Shown here: piece after piece, positions 17,030 through 24,897 of the stretch | Numbering within the stretch: position 1 is the stretch's first letter | Layout of the letters: every line of letters begins with the position of its first letter | Source of the DNA: DATEDA01 sp963789885 | GTDB taxonomy: Bacteria; Pseudomonadota; Gammaproteobacteria; Burkholderiales; SG8-39 | Direction: 5' to 3' | DNA length: 64,000 bases | NCBI GenBank assembly: GCA_963789885.1 | Contig: CAWBNB010000005.1 | Location: 310,001-374,000 of the forward strand | Program-made: the position numbers and the translations under genes | The notes under the pieces: model-generated | What the model saw: only the letters and a program-made list of their open reading frames with translations | Databases searched by the model: none | Told to the model about the DNA's origin: nothing

Positions 17030-17614
17030 TCAGGCGGCCTTCGGCGTACCCGCGGACCTGGCGAGCAGCGGATTCAGCTCGCAGGCTTCGCCCCAGCTCA
17101 CGATGCTCATCGAGCGGACCAGCCGCCCGGCGCCGACCGTCTCGCCGCAGAGCAGCCCGAGCTCGATGATCTCCTCCTCCGAGAAGTGGCGCCGCAGCTC
17201 CTCGTACACCGCGTCCGAGTCGATCGCATCGTCGCCCGACTTGAAGAGATCGGCGTAGCGGAGCGCGGCCTTCTCGCGCTCGGTCAGCTGCGTGCTCGTC
17301 TGCCAGTCGAGTGCTTCGGCGACGAGCGCCTCGGTGAGGCCCTGCTCGATGGCGACGTTGGACCGGACCGTGGAGCAGTAGCCGCACTGGTGGCCAACCG
17401 AGATACGGATCCGGCACATCTCCTTGAGCTTGTGCGGCAGCAGGCCCTCGTAGAGGAGCGCGCTCCAGTACCGTACCCAGGCGCGTCCGGCGGGGCTGCG
17501 CGTCATGATGCTCACCACGCGCGGGTCGGGCGCGCCGGTGCGGGTCGCCGAGGTGATCAGCGTGCGCGTCTCGGGCGTCTGCTCGTGCTCCTCGATGAAA
17601 CGGATGCGTGGCAT
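17030..17614 (-). CDS. carboxymuconolactone decarboxylase / AhpD-like family protein
   Basis: 194-aa all-helical protein with the AhpD-type redox pair CGYC in SVGHQCGYCSTVRSNVA and LTEREKAALRYADLF. The family includes gamma-carboxymuconolactone decarboxylase and alkylhydroperoxidase-like disulfide proteins; the CxxC with the following region favours the AhpD-like group. The start ATG at 17614 has a GAGGAAG ribosome site and lies about 20 bases downstream of a predicted promoter at 17642-17671. The Gfo/Idh gene follows after 3 bases, so the two form an operon. Confidence 0.88.
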   Translation of the reverse strand: MPRIRFIEEHEQTPETRTLITSATRTGAPDPRVVSIMTRSPAGRAWVRYWSALLYEGLLPHKLKEMCRIRISVGHQCGYCSTVRSNVAIEQGLTEALVAEALDWQTSTQLTEREKAALRYADLFKSGDDAIDSDAVYEELRRHFSEEEIIELGLLCGETVGAGRLVRSMSIVSWGEACELNPLLARSAGTPKAA

Positions 17615-17641
17615 TGCTTCCTCGCGTGGTGGGGGTCGCGC

Positions 17642-17671
17642 AATCTAGGCGCGCGGCGTGGCCCGCGTCAA
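17642..17671 (-). promoter_or_regulatory. predicted promoter for the AhpD-like/Gfo operon
   Basis: On the minus strand TTGACG (17671-17666) and TAGATT (17647-17642) are 18 bases apart, with transcription expected to start about 20 bases before the ATG at 17614. It is nearly a mirror image of the plus-strand promoter at 17689-17717: both have TTGACG and TAGATTGC, and their -10 regions sit in an inverted repeat (17640-17658 with 17700-17719). Confidence 0.6.
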
Positions 17672-17688
17672 GATGCGGCGCCGCGCGA

Positions 17689-17717
17689 TTGACGCTTCGC
17701 GCCGCGTTCGCTAGATT
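17689..17717 (+). promoter_or_regulatory. predicted promoter for the cupin gene
   Basis: TTGACG (17689-17694), 17-base spacer, TAGATT (17712-17717); the ATG of the cupin gene is about 30 bases downstream with an AAGGAG ribosome site. Divergent from, and symmetrical with, the minus-strand promoter at 17642-17671, so one regulator could control both directions. Confidence 0.6.
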
Positions 17718-17748
17718 GCACCGGCGAAGAGCGCGTAAGGAGTAAGCG

Positions 17749-18366
17749 ATGGCCTACGACGAAACCCTGCCCAGAATCCGCGTATCGCGGAAGGACATGT
17801 TGAAGCGGGTCGCGCGCTTCTCGAAGCTCAAGGGCTTCGACGGCGGACTGCCGGACAGCAAGATGCCCGGCTGCGAGCGCATCCTCTACAACGTCATCGG
17901 CTTCCAGCCGCCGCCGGGCGAAGGCGAGGGGCTGCAGTCGCCGGTCGGCGCCCAGGCGGCCCGCCTCTCGGCGATCAAGATTACCGAGGGCTTCAACCTC
18001 GGGTATTGCCGCGCGCTGCCCGGCAAGGGGCCGATGCTGCACAACCACGACACCAACGAGACGTTCATCGCCATGACCGGGACCTGGCGCGCGAGCTGGG
18101 AGAACGAAAAGGGCAAGCTCGAGCACGTCGACCTGAAGCCGCTCGACGTCATCTCGTTCCCGCCCGGCGCGAACCGCCGCTTCATGAACGTCACGAAGGG
18201 GCCGAAGAACAAGCACTCGATCCTGATGTTCGTCATCGGCGGCAACGGGCCGAAGGCCGAGTTCACCGCCGAGTCGATGGCCGAGCTCGAGCGCGCCGGC
18301 ATCTGGCCGGAGAAGGCGGAGAAGGTGAAGACGAAGGCGAAGCCGATCGGCACTGGAAAGCGCTAG
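17749..18366 (+). CDS. cupin-domain protein
   Basis: 205-aa protein with a single cupin barrel. The first cupin motif is visible as GPMLHNHDTNETFIAMTGTW (metal-type His, His, Glu) and the second as ISFPPGANRRFMNV, with the usual second-motif histidine replaced by Arg/Phe. So it may bind metal incompletely, or be a sensor or isomerase instead of an oxygenase. A lysine-rich C-terminal tail follows AERAGIWPEKAE-like helices. Expressed from the divergent promoter opposite the AhpD-like gene. Substrate unknown. Confidence 0.8.
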   Translation: MAYDETLPRIRVSRKDMLKRVARFSKLKGFDGGLPDSKMPGCERILYNVIGFQPPPGEGEGLQSPVGAQAARLSAIKITEGFNLGYCRALPGKGPMLHNHDTNETFIAMTGTWRASWENEKGKLEHVDLKPLDVISFPPGANRRFMNVTKGPKNKHSILMFVIGGNGPKAEFTAESMAELERAGIWPEKAEKVKTKAKPIGTGKR

Positions 18367-18374
18367 CGGCTCGT

Positions 18375-18436
18375 CGGACTCCCCTCGCGCCAGGACTGCG
18401 CTCGGGGTTCGCCCTCGGGGCGGCCCTGCAGGCTCA
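18375..18436 (-). repeat. dispersed ~57-bp intergenic element, copy B
   Basis: On the minus strand it starts at the stop codon of the HDAC-family gene (TGAGCCTGCAGGGCCG), continues GAGGGCGAACCCCGAGCGCA and ends GAGGGGAGTCCG. It matches copy A (1337-1394) closely apart from a few extra bases in the middle. Here no gene follows in the same direction; the element fills the gap between two convergent genes. Confidence 0.75.
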
Positions 18437-19377
18437 CGCCAGCTCGCCGAGCACCGCGGTCCACGCCGTGGCGACATTCCGTAGCTCGTAGCCCCCGCCG
18501 CCGAACGCCATGAGACGGCCGCCGCAGAGCTCCTCGGCGAGCCTGCGCAGATCGCGCGCGACGCGCGCGTGCACGGCCGGCGTGAGGCGCAGGTCGGCGA
18601 GGGGATCGCCGGCGAGGCCGTCGGCGCCGGCCTGCAGGATCAGGAATTGCGGTTTGAAACGTCGCAGAGTGCGCCATCCCCGCCTCCCACGCGGCGAAGA
18701 ACGCTTCGTCCCCGGCTCCGGGCGGCAGCGGCAGGTTGAGCTTCGTGCCCGTCGCGTCGCCCTTGCCGGTCTCGCGCGCGTGGCCGGTGCCGGGATACAG
18801 GAAGCGGCCGTCCTCGTGGATGTCGACGACGATCAGCTCCGGGTCGGCCTCGTACGGGTAGTAGATGCCGTCGCCGTGGTGGACGTCGATGTCGACGTAG
18901 CCGACGCGCTTGATGCCGAAGCGCGTCCGCAAGCTGTCGATGACCACACCGAGGTCGTTGAACACGCAGAACCCGGCCGAGCAGCCCCGGCGGGCGTGAT
19001 GCAGGCCGCCGATCGGCTGGAAGCTGCGCACCGCGTCGCCGGCCATGATCCGCTCCAGGCCCTCCAGCGCGGTGCCGGCGACGACCGCGCCGCGGTCGTA
19101 GACGCCGGGGAACGCCGGCGTGTCGCCGTTGTCGAGGTAGCCCTCGCCGACCGACGAGCGCAGTTTCACCCAGCCCACGTGCTCCGGCCGTGTGGAAGCG
19201 CTCGAGCTCCGTCGCCGTCGCCAGGCGGGGCGTCGCGATCACGACGCGCCGGTCGAGGCCGCGTCTCACCGCTTCCGCCATGAACGCGCCCTGGCGATCG
19301 ATGCCCAGCGGATGTCCGTCCGGAAAGCCGTACTTTCCGAGCATCTCGCCCACCAGCAGCAGCGTTTCACCCGCCAT
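18434..19377 (-). pseudogene. histone-deacetylase-family hydrolase (AcuC / acetylpolyamine amidohydrolase-like), two +1 frameshifts
   Basis: Zinc-dependent deacetylase superfamily. Frame one starts MAGETLLLVGEMLGKYGFPDGHP and ends near ATELERFHT. Frame two carries the active-site blocks GGLHHARRGCSAGFCVFND and YVDIDVHHGDGIYY (catalytic HH and Asp/His zinc ligands), up to AWEAGMAH. Frame three gives LRRFKPQFLILQAGADGLAG and ends FGGGGYELRNVATAWTAVLG. Deleting one base at 19188-19189 and one near 18665-18670 yields a normal ~310-residue protein. Bacterial members deacetylate polyamines or other small acetyl-amides. Broken as sequenced, probably by consensus errors. Confidence 0.82.
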
Positions 19378-19490
19378 CGCCCCGATCGTAGTCCTTCCCC
19401 GCGAACGGCGGCCGGTGGCAAACTACCACCCAGAACAACCCCCGCCGACGGCGCTGACAGCGCCGCGTCCGCAACAGGAGGCCGGCCAAA

Positions 19491-20342
19491 GTGAAAGCCC
19501 CGTCCTTTGCCTATGCCAAACCGCGCTCGCTCGAGGAGGTGCTCGTGCTGCTCCGGCGCACCGACGATGCGAAGGTGCTCGCCGGCGGCCAGACGCTCCT
19601 TGCGACGCTCAACATGCGGCTCTCCTCGCCCGCGCTCCTGGTGGACATCACCGGCGTGCCCGGGCTCGCCGGGATCGCGGTCCGGGGGAACGCGCTCCGG
19701 ATCGGCGCGCTGACGCGGCACCGCGAGATCGAACGCTCGCCCGAGGTGGCCGAGCACGCGCCGCTGCTCGCGCTGGCCGCGCCGCACATCGCGCACGTGG
19801 CGATCCGCAACGCCGGCACGATCGGCGGCAGCCTCGCCCACGCCGACCCGGCGGCGGAGTGGCCCGCGTGCTGCCTCGCGCTCGACGCGGACATCGTGAT
19901 CGCCTCGCGCTCGGGCGAGCGCCGGGTCAAGGCGCGCGACTTTTTCAAGGGGCTGTTCGAGACCGCGCTCGGGGAGGGCGAGCTCATCGCTGCAGTGGAA
20001 TTTCCGCTCCTCGGCGGGGGGTATCGCAGCGTGTTCCTGGAGCTCGCGCGGCGCAGCGGCGATTACGCGATCGTCGGCGTGGCCGCGGCCGCCAAGCCGG
20101 CGGGCGGCGCGCTGTCGGACCTGCGGCTCGCGTTCCTCGGCGCCGGCGCGACGCCGATCCTCGCCCGGAATGCGATGACGGCGGCGGAAGGGAAGAAGGC
20201 GTCGGCCGAGGTGATCGCCGCGGTCCAGGGCGCGCTCGACCAGGACCTCGCGCCGATCGGCGACCTGAACGCCGCGCCGGCCACGAAGCTCCACCTCGCG
20301 CGCGTGCTCTGCGGGCGCGCGCTCGCCCAGCTCGCGGCCTAG
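19491..20342 (+). CDS. molybdenum hydroxylase FAD-binding subunit (CoxM/xanthine dehydrogenase type)
   Basis: First gene of a plus-strand operon running to 29762. 283 aa; FAD-binding PCMH-type domain with VLAGGQTLLATLNMRLSSP at residues 30-50, then AAPHIAHVAIRNAGTIGGSLAHADPAAE split across the second FAD loop. It passes electrons from the Fe-S subunit to the acceptor. GTG 19491 follows CAGGAGG. The next genes supply the 2Fe-2S and molybdopterin subunits, so the enzyme is a complete three-subunit hydroxylase. Confidence 0.92.
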   Translation: MKAPSFAYAKPRSLEEVLVLLRRTDDAKVLAGGQTLLATLNMRLSSPALLVDITGVPGLAGIAVRGNALRIGALTRHREIERSPEVAEHAPLLALAAPHIAHVAIRNAGTIGGSLAHADPAAEWPACCLALDADIVIASRSGERRVKARDFFKGLFETALGEGELIAAVEFPLLGGGYRSVFLELARRSGDYAIVGVAAAAKPAGGALSDLRLAFLGAGATPILARNAMTAAEGKKASAEVIAAVQGALDQDLAPIGDLNAAPATKLHLARVLCGRALAQLAA

Positions 20343-20353
20343 GGAGGGCGACG

Positions 20354-20860
20354 ATGGAAGCGACGATCCAGACCACCATCACCGTCAACGGCGCCGCCGT
20401 CACCCGCGCGGTGCCGGCGCGCCAGCACCTGATCGACTTCCTGCGCGAGACGCTCGGGCTGACCGGCTCGCACGTCGGCTGCGAGCACGGCGTGTGCGGC
20501 GCGTGCACGATCCGCGTCGACGGCGAGATCGTGCGCGGCTGCCTGATGCTCGCGGTGCAGGCGCACGGCCGCAAGGTCGACACGATCGAGGGCCTCTCCG
20601 ACTCGGGCGAGCTCGCCGACCTGCAGGAGTGCTTCCACCAGCACAACGCGCTCCAGTGCGGTTTCTGCACCCCGGGCATGCTGCTGGCGGCGCACGACCT
20701 CATGCGTACGAAGCCGCGCGCGACGCGCGACGAGATCCGCGAGTACATGGCCGGCAACTACTGCCGCTGCACCGGTTACCACGCGATCGTAGACGCGGTC
20801 GAAGAGGCGCTCGCGCGCCAGGGCCAAGCGGCGCTCGCGCGCGCGGGAGCGAAGAAATGA
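20354..20860 (+). CDS. molybdenum hydroxylase 2Fe-2S subunit (CoxS type)
   Basis: 168 aa with two [2Fe-2S] centres: Cys43, 48, 51 and 63 (plant-ferredoxin type, GCEHGVCGACT) and Cys102, 105, 137 and 139 (CGFCTPGM, NYCRCTGY). A ribosome site AGGGAGGG precedes ATG 20354. The stop overlaps the large-subunit start (ATGA). Standard electron-transfer subunit between the Mo cofactor and FAD subunits. Confidence 0.94.
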   Translation: MEATIQTTITVNGAAVTRAVPARQHLIDFLRETLGLTGSHVGCEHGVCGACTIRVDGEIVRGCLMLAVQAHGRKVDTIEGLSDSGELADLQECFHQHNALQCGFCTPGMLLAAHDLMRTKPRATRDEIREYMAGNYCRCTGYHAIVDAVEEALARQGQAALARAGAKK

Positions 20861-23247
20861 ACGCCCGCGCCGAGCTGCCGCTCCACGCACCGGGAACCCA
20901 GGTCGACAAGGGCTACATCGGCCAGAGCGTCCCGCGCCCGAACGCGAAGCGCCTGCTGCAGGGCCGCGGCGCCTTCGTCGACGACCTGCGCTTTCCGCGC
21001 CTCGCCCACGTGGTGTTCTTCCGCAGTCCGTATGCGCACGCGAAAGTGAAGAAGCTCGACCTCACCAAGGCGGCGCGCCAGCCGGGCGTGATCGCCTGCT
21101 TCGACGGCCGCGCGGTGGCCGAGTACTGCACGCCCTGGGTGGCGGTGCTCGGGCACCTGAAGGGCATCAAGTCGGCGGCGCAGTACGCGATCGCGATCGA
21201 GCGCGCGTGCTGGCAGGGCGAAGCGGTCGCCGCGGTCGTCGCGGAAACGCGCGAGCAGGGCGAGGACGCGCTCGCCCACGTCGTCGCCGAATGGGAAGAG
21301 CTGCCGGTCGTGACCGACATGGAGGATGCGCTCTCCAACCGCTACGTCATCCACCCGGACCTCGGCGACAACATTTGCTTCAAGCGCGAGTTCGACACCG
21401 GCGGTGTCGACGATGCGTTCGCGAAGGCCGACGTGGTCGTCGAGGAGACCTACGTTTTCGGCCGCCACACCGGCGTCTGCCTCGAGCCGCGCGCGATCCT
21501 CGCCGACTACAACGCCGCCGAGCACTCGCTGACCGTGTACCACTCGACGCAGGCACCGAACATGATGCAGGACATCTTCTCGCGCCACCTCGGGATCCCC
21601 GAGGCCAACGTGCGGGTGATCTGCAAGGACGTCGGCGGGTCGTACGGCATCAAGGTGCACGTGTATGCGGACGAGATGGCCACCGCCGCGATCTCGGTCA
21701 TGCTGCGCCGGCCGGTGAAGTTCATCGCCGACCGGCTCGAATCGTTCCTGACCGACATCCACGCGCGCGAGCACAAGGCCAAGGTCCGGCTCGCCTGCAC
21801 CAAGTCGGGCGAGATCCTGGCATTCGATCTCGACGACCTCACCGCGATCGGTCCGTACTCGGTCTACCCGCGCACCAGCGGGATCGAAGGCAACCAGGTC
21901 GTCAATCTCACCGGCGGGCCGTACAAGCATCAACAATACCGGGCGAAGATGCACGTCGTCTTCACCAACAAGAACGTCACCTGCCAGTACCGCGCGGTCG
22001 GCCATCCGATCGCAGTCGCGCTGACCGAGGGCATCGTCGACCTCGCCGCGGCGAAGATCGGGATGGATCCGGCCGAGTTCCGGCGCCGGAACCTCATCGC
22101 CGACGACGCCTATCCGTACACCTTCCCCTCGGGGATCAAGTTCGAGAAGCTCTCGCACCACAAGTGCCTCGACCGGCTGCTCGCGCTGATGGACTACAAG
22201 AGGCTGCGCGCCGAGCAGGCCGAGCTCCGGCAGAAGGGCGTCCAGCGCGGGATCGGGCTCGCCGCGATGATCGAGGTGACCAACCCTTCGCCCGCGTTCT
22301 ACGGCGTCGGCGGGGCGCGCATCTCGGCGCAGGACGGCGCCACCTTGCGCCTCGAGCCGACCGGCATGGTCACCGTCCTCTGCAGCGTGACCGAGCAGGG
22401 CCAGGGGACCGACGGGATCTTCGCGCAGATCGCGGCGAGCGCGCTCGGGGTGACGATGGACAAGGTGCGAGTCATCACCGGCGACACCGCGGTGACGCCC
22501 TACGGCGGCGGGACGTGGGCCTCGCGCGGCGCGGGCATCGGCGGCGAGGCGGTGCTGCAGGCCGGCCGCGCGCTGCGGTCGAACATCCTCGATATCGCGG
22601 CGGTCGTTCTCGAGATGGACAAGGCCGAGCTCGACATCGTCAACAACGAGATCGTGAACCGGCTCTCGCTCGAGTCGAAGCTCGCGCTTGCCGAGCTCGG
22701 GCGGATTGCCTACTTCCGCCCCGACACGCTGCCGCCCAAGTTCCAGTCGGAGCTGACGGTCACCCGCCACTACACGCCGCGCGAGTACGGCTTCACGTTC
22801 ACCAACGGCATCCAGGCGTCGTACGTCGAGGTCGATTCGGACACCGGCTTCGTGAAGCTCCTCAAGCACTGGTGCGTCGAGGACTGCGGCACGGTGATCA
22901 ATCCGATGCTCGTGGACGAGCAGATCCGCGGCGGCGTCGTGCAGGGCATCGGCGCGGCGCTATTCGAGGAGTGCGTGTACGACGACGCGGGCCAACTCCT
23001 GAACGGCACGCTCGCCGACTACCTCGTACCGATGTCGGGCGAAATGCCCGACATCGTCTGCGCGCACGTCGAGACGCCGACGAAGCAGTCGCAGCTCGGC
23101 GCGAAGGGCGCAGGCGAGGCGGGTACCGCGGGCGCGCCCGGCGCGGTGATGAACGCGATCAACGATGCCCTCGCGCCGTTCGGCGCGCGGGTGACCGCGC
23201 AGCCGTTCACGCCGGAGCGCATCCTGAAGGCGCTCAACAAAGTCTGA
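20857..23247 (+). CDS. molybdenum hydroxylase molybdopterin-binding large subunit (CoxL/xanthine dehydrogenase type)
   Basis: 796-aa catalytic subunit of the xanthine-oxidase superfamily. Early NAKRLLQGRGAFVDDLRFPR and FFRSPYAHAKV are typical. The Mo active-site glutamate lies in GAKGAGEAGTAGAPGAVMNA near the C-terminus. The active-site loop around residue 377 reads QYRAVGHPIA where carbon monoxide dehydrogenase form I has AYXCSFR and form II AYRGAGR, so it is neither Cu-Mo CODH nor a standard form II protein. The TRAP importer, amidase and PuuE-like enzymes in the same operon suggest hydroxylation of an N-heterocycle or similar substrate (inference). Confidence 0.9.
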   Translation: MNARAELPLHAPGTQVDKGYIGQSVPRPNAKRLLQGRGAFVDDLRFPRLAHVVFFRSPYAHAKVKKLDLTKAARQPGVIACFDGRAVAEYCTPWVAVLGHLKGIKSAAQYAIAIERACWQGEAVAAVVAETREQGEDALAHVVAEWEELPVVTDMEDALSNRYVIHPDLGDNICFKREFDTGGVDDAFAKADVVVEETYVFGRHTGVCLEPRAILADYNAAEHSLTVYHSTQAPNMMQDIFSRHLGIPEANVRVICKDVGGSYGIKVHVYADEMATAAISVMLRRPVKFIADRLESFLTDIHAREHKAKVRLACTKSGEILAFDLDDLTAIGPYSVYPRTSGIEGNQVVNLTGGPYKHQQYRAKMHVVFTNKNVTCQYRAVGHPIAVALTEGIVDLAAAKIGMDPAEFRRRNLIADDAYPYTFPSGIKFEKLSHHKCLDRLLALMDYKRLRAEQAELRQKGVQRGIGLAAMIEVTNPSPAFYGVGGARISAQDGATLRLEPTGMVTVLCSVTEQGQGTDGIFAQIAASALGVTMDKVRVITGDTAVTPYGGGTWASRGAGIGGEAVLQAGRALRSNILDIAAVVLEMDKAELDIVNNEIVNRLSLESKLALAELGRIAYFRPDTLPPKFQSELTVTRHYTPREYGFTFTNGIQASYVEVDSDTGFVKLLKHWCVEDCGTVINPMLVDEQIRGGVVQGIGAALFEECVYDDAGQLLNGTLADYLVPMSGEMPDIVCAHVETPTKQSQLGAKGAGEAGTAGAPGAVMNAINDALAPFGARVTAQPFTPERILKALNKV

Positions 23248-23257
23248 CAAGTCTGAC
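23240..23257 (+). repeat. 9-bp tandem duplication across the large-subunit stop codon
   Basis: AAGTCTGAC occurs twice in direct tandem (23240-23248 and 23249-23257). The first copy contains the stop codon of the molybdenum hydroxylase large subunit. It looks like a small replication-slippage duplication and does not alter the protein. Confidence 0.7.
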
Positions 23258-23276
23258 CCTCAACAAGGAGAGAGAC

Positions 23277-23603
23277 GTGCTCCACGAGCTTCGCATCTAT
23301 CGCTGCGCCCCTGGGCGCCTCGCTGCGCTCAACAAGCGCTTCGAGACCAAGACCCTCAAGATGTGGGAGAAGCACGGCATCCGCCAGGTCGGTTTCTGGA
23401 CAGTGGCGATCGGCGCCACCAACCACGATCTCTACTACCTCCTCGAGTGGGAGAGCCTCGCCGAGCGCGAGCAGAAGTGGAACACCTTCATGAGCGATCC
23501 CGAGTGGATCGCCGCGCGCGCCGAGTCGGAGAAGGACGGCCCAATCCTGGCCCACACCACGAACTACATCCTGCAACCCACCAGCTATTCGAAGCTCAGA
23601 TGA
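23277..23603 (+). CDS. NIPSNAP family protein
   Basis: 108-aa ferredoxin-like (dimeric alpha-beta barrel) protein starting at GTG 23277 behind CAAGGAGAGA. The family pattern is clear: LHELRIYRCAPGRLAALNKRFE, then FWTVAIG, YYLLEWESLAEREQKWNTF and PEWIAARAESEKDGP. Small NIPSNAP proteins accompany catabolic operons and may bind or isomerise pathway intermediates, but no activity is established for this subgroup. The stop overlaps the SDR start. A second member lies at 34763-35092. Confidence 0.88.
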   Translation: MLHELRIYRCAPGRLAALNKRFETKTLKMWEKHGIRQVGFWTVAIGATNHDLYYLLEWESLAEREQKWNTFMSDPEWIAARAESEKDGPILAHTTNYILQPTSYSKLR

Positions 23604-24349
23604 GTGCGAAGGTGATGGTGGTGACCGGCGCGAGTCGCGGGATCGGCGCCGCGATCGCCGGGCTGGCCGGCAAGCGCGGGTATGCCGTCTGCGTCAACTA
23701 CGCGCGCAGTCGCGACGCGGCGGAAACGCTCGTCGCCGGCATCAACAAGAACGGCGGCAAGGCGGTGGCGATCCAGGCCGACGTGTCGGTCGACGGCGAA
23801 GCGAAACGGCTGTTCGCCGAGGTCGACCGCGCGCTAGGCCGGGTCGACGTGCTGGTGAACAATGCCGGCATCATCGGCCGCCAGTGCCGGGTCGACGAGA
23901 TGGACGCGAAGCTTCTCGCCGATGTGTTCGCGGCGAACGTGTACAGCGTGTTCTATTGCACGCGCGAAGCCTTGCGACGGATGTCGACCAGGCATGGCGG
24001 CAAGGGTGGCGCGATCGTGACCGTCTCCTCGGTCGCGGCACGAACCGGCGGCATTCCGATGGAGTCGCACTACGCGGCGAGCAAGGGCGCGCTCGACAGC
24101 TTCACTATCGGGCTCGCGAAGGAGGTCGGGACGGAGGGCGTGCGGGTGAATGCCGTCCGCCCCGGCTTCATCCTCACCGCCATCCACGAGGCGCATGGGG
24201 GTGAAGCGACCGCGCGCGCGGTCGGGCCGACGGTTCCGATCGGCCGGGTCGGCCAGCCGGCGGAGGTTGCCGAGGCGGTGCTCTGGCTTGCTTCGGACGG
24301 CGCGTCCTATCTGCACGGCGCGATCATCGACGTCTCCGGCGGACGGTGA
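23600..24349 (+). CDS. short-chain dehydrogenase/reductase (SDR)
   Basis: 249-aa classical SDR. NAD(P)-binding TGASRGIG near residue 10, NNAG near residue 89, catalytic Ser in TVSSVAA and Tyr-x3-Lys in HYAASKGALDS, then NAVRPGFILT. Lacks a signal peptide, so cytoplasmic. The ATG overlaps the NIPSNAP stop and the stop overlaps the TRAP small-permease GTG, so it is embedded in the operon and probably oxidises or reduces a pathway alcohol/ketone. Substrate unknown. Confidence 0.93.
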   Translation: MSAKVMVVTGASRGIGAAIAGLAGKRGYAVCVNYARSRDAAETLVAGINKNGGKAVAIQADVSVDGEAKRLFAEVDRALGRVDVLVNNAGIIGRQCRVDEMDAKLLADVFAANVYSVFYCTREALRRMSTRHGGKGGAIVTVSSVAARTGGIPMESHYAASKGALDSFTIGLAKEVGTEGVRVNAVRPGFILTAIHEAHGGEATARAVGPTVPIGRVGQPAEVAEAVLWLASDGASYLHGAIIDVSGGR

Positions 24350-24897
24350 ACGCGCGGCGGATCGCCGCCGCGGAGGAAGGGAGGACAGGCGTGCCCCGAG
24401 GGCGGCTGGTCGAGCGCGCGGACCGCGCGCTGGAACTGCTCATCTATTACGCGTCGGCGCTGCTGATGCTCGCGCTGACCGGCGCGATCCTCTACGCCGT
24501 GGTGTTGCGCTACTTCCTCAACGCCGCGCCGAGCTGGTCGGAGGAGGTGCCTCGCGTGGTATTCCTGTGGGTCACCTATCTGGCGATCGCGGTCGCGGTG
24601 AAGCGCGGCCAGAGCCTGCGCGTCACGTTCCTCCTCGAGCGACTGCCGCCGCTCGTGCGGGTGTGGCTCGAGATGTTCATGCACGCGTCGATCTTCGTGA
24701 TGCTCGGATTCCTGGTCTGGCACAACGCGCCGGTGATCGAGCTGAACCGCGGGTCGCGCATGCTCGCGACGCAGTGGTCCGACGCGGTCCGGTTCTGGCC
24801 GCTGTCGATCGGCTGCGTCCTGATCGGCTTCTACCAGCTGCGCCTGGTGCTGCGCTCGCTCGCGGAGTTCCGCGCCGCGCGGAGGCACGCGGCATGA
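24346..24897 (+). CDS. TRAP transporter small permease (DctQ)
   Basis: 183-aa DctQ subunit: four hydrophobic segments, with LLIYYASALLMLALTGAILY first, then the family signature RYFLNAAPSWSEEVPRVVFL and LAIAVAVKRGQSLRV. It starts at GTG 24346 inside the SDR stop (GTGA) and ends overlapping the DctM start. TRAP systems use ion gradients to import organic acids with a periplasmic receptor, here encoded by 26206-27198. Confidence 0.92.
   Translation: MNARRIAAAEEGRTGVPRGRLVERADRALELLIYYASALLMLALTGAILYAVVLRYFLNAAPSWSEEVPRVVFLWVTYLAIAVAVKRGQSLRVTFLLERLPPLVRVWLEMFMHASIFVMLGFLVWHNAPVIELNRGSRMLATQWSDAVRFWPLSIGCVLIGFYQLRLVLRSLAEFRAARRHAA

Noticed and set aside
20857..23247. Aerobic carbon monoxide dehydrogenase
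   Set aside because: The active-site loop lacks the AYXCSFR cysteine that binds copper and no coxDEFG accessory genes are present.
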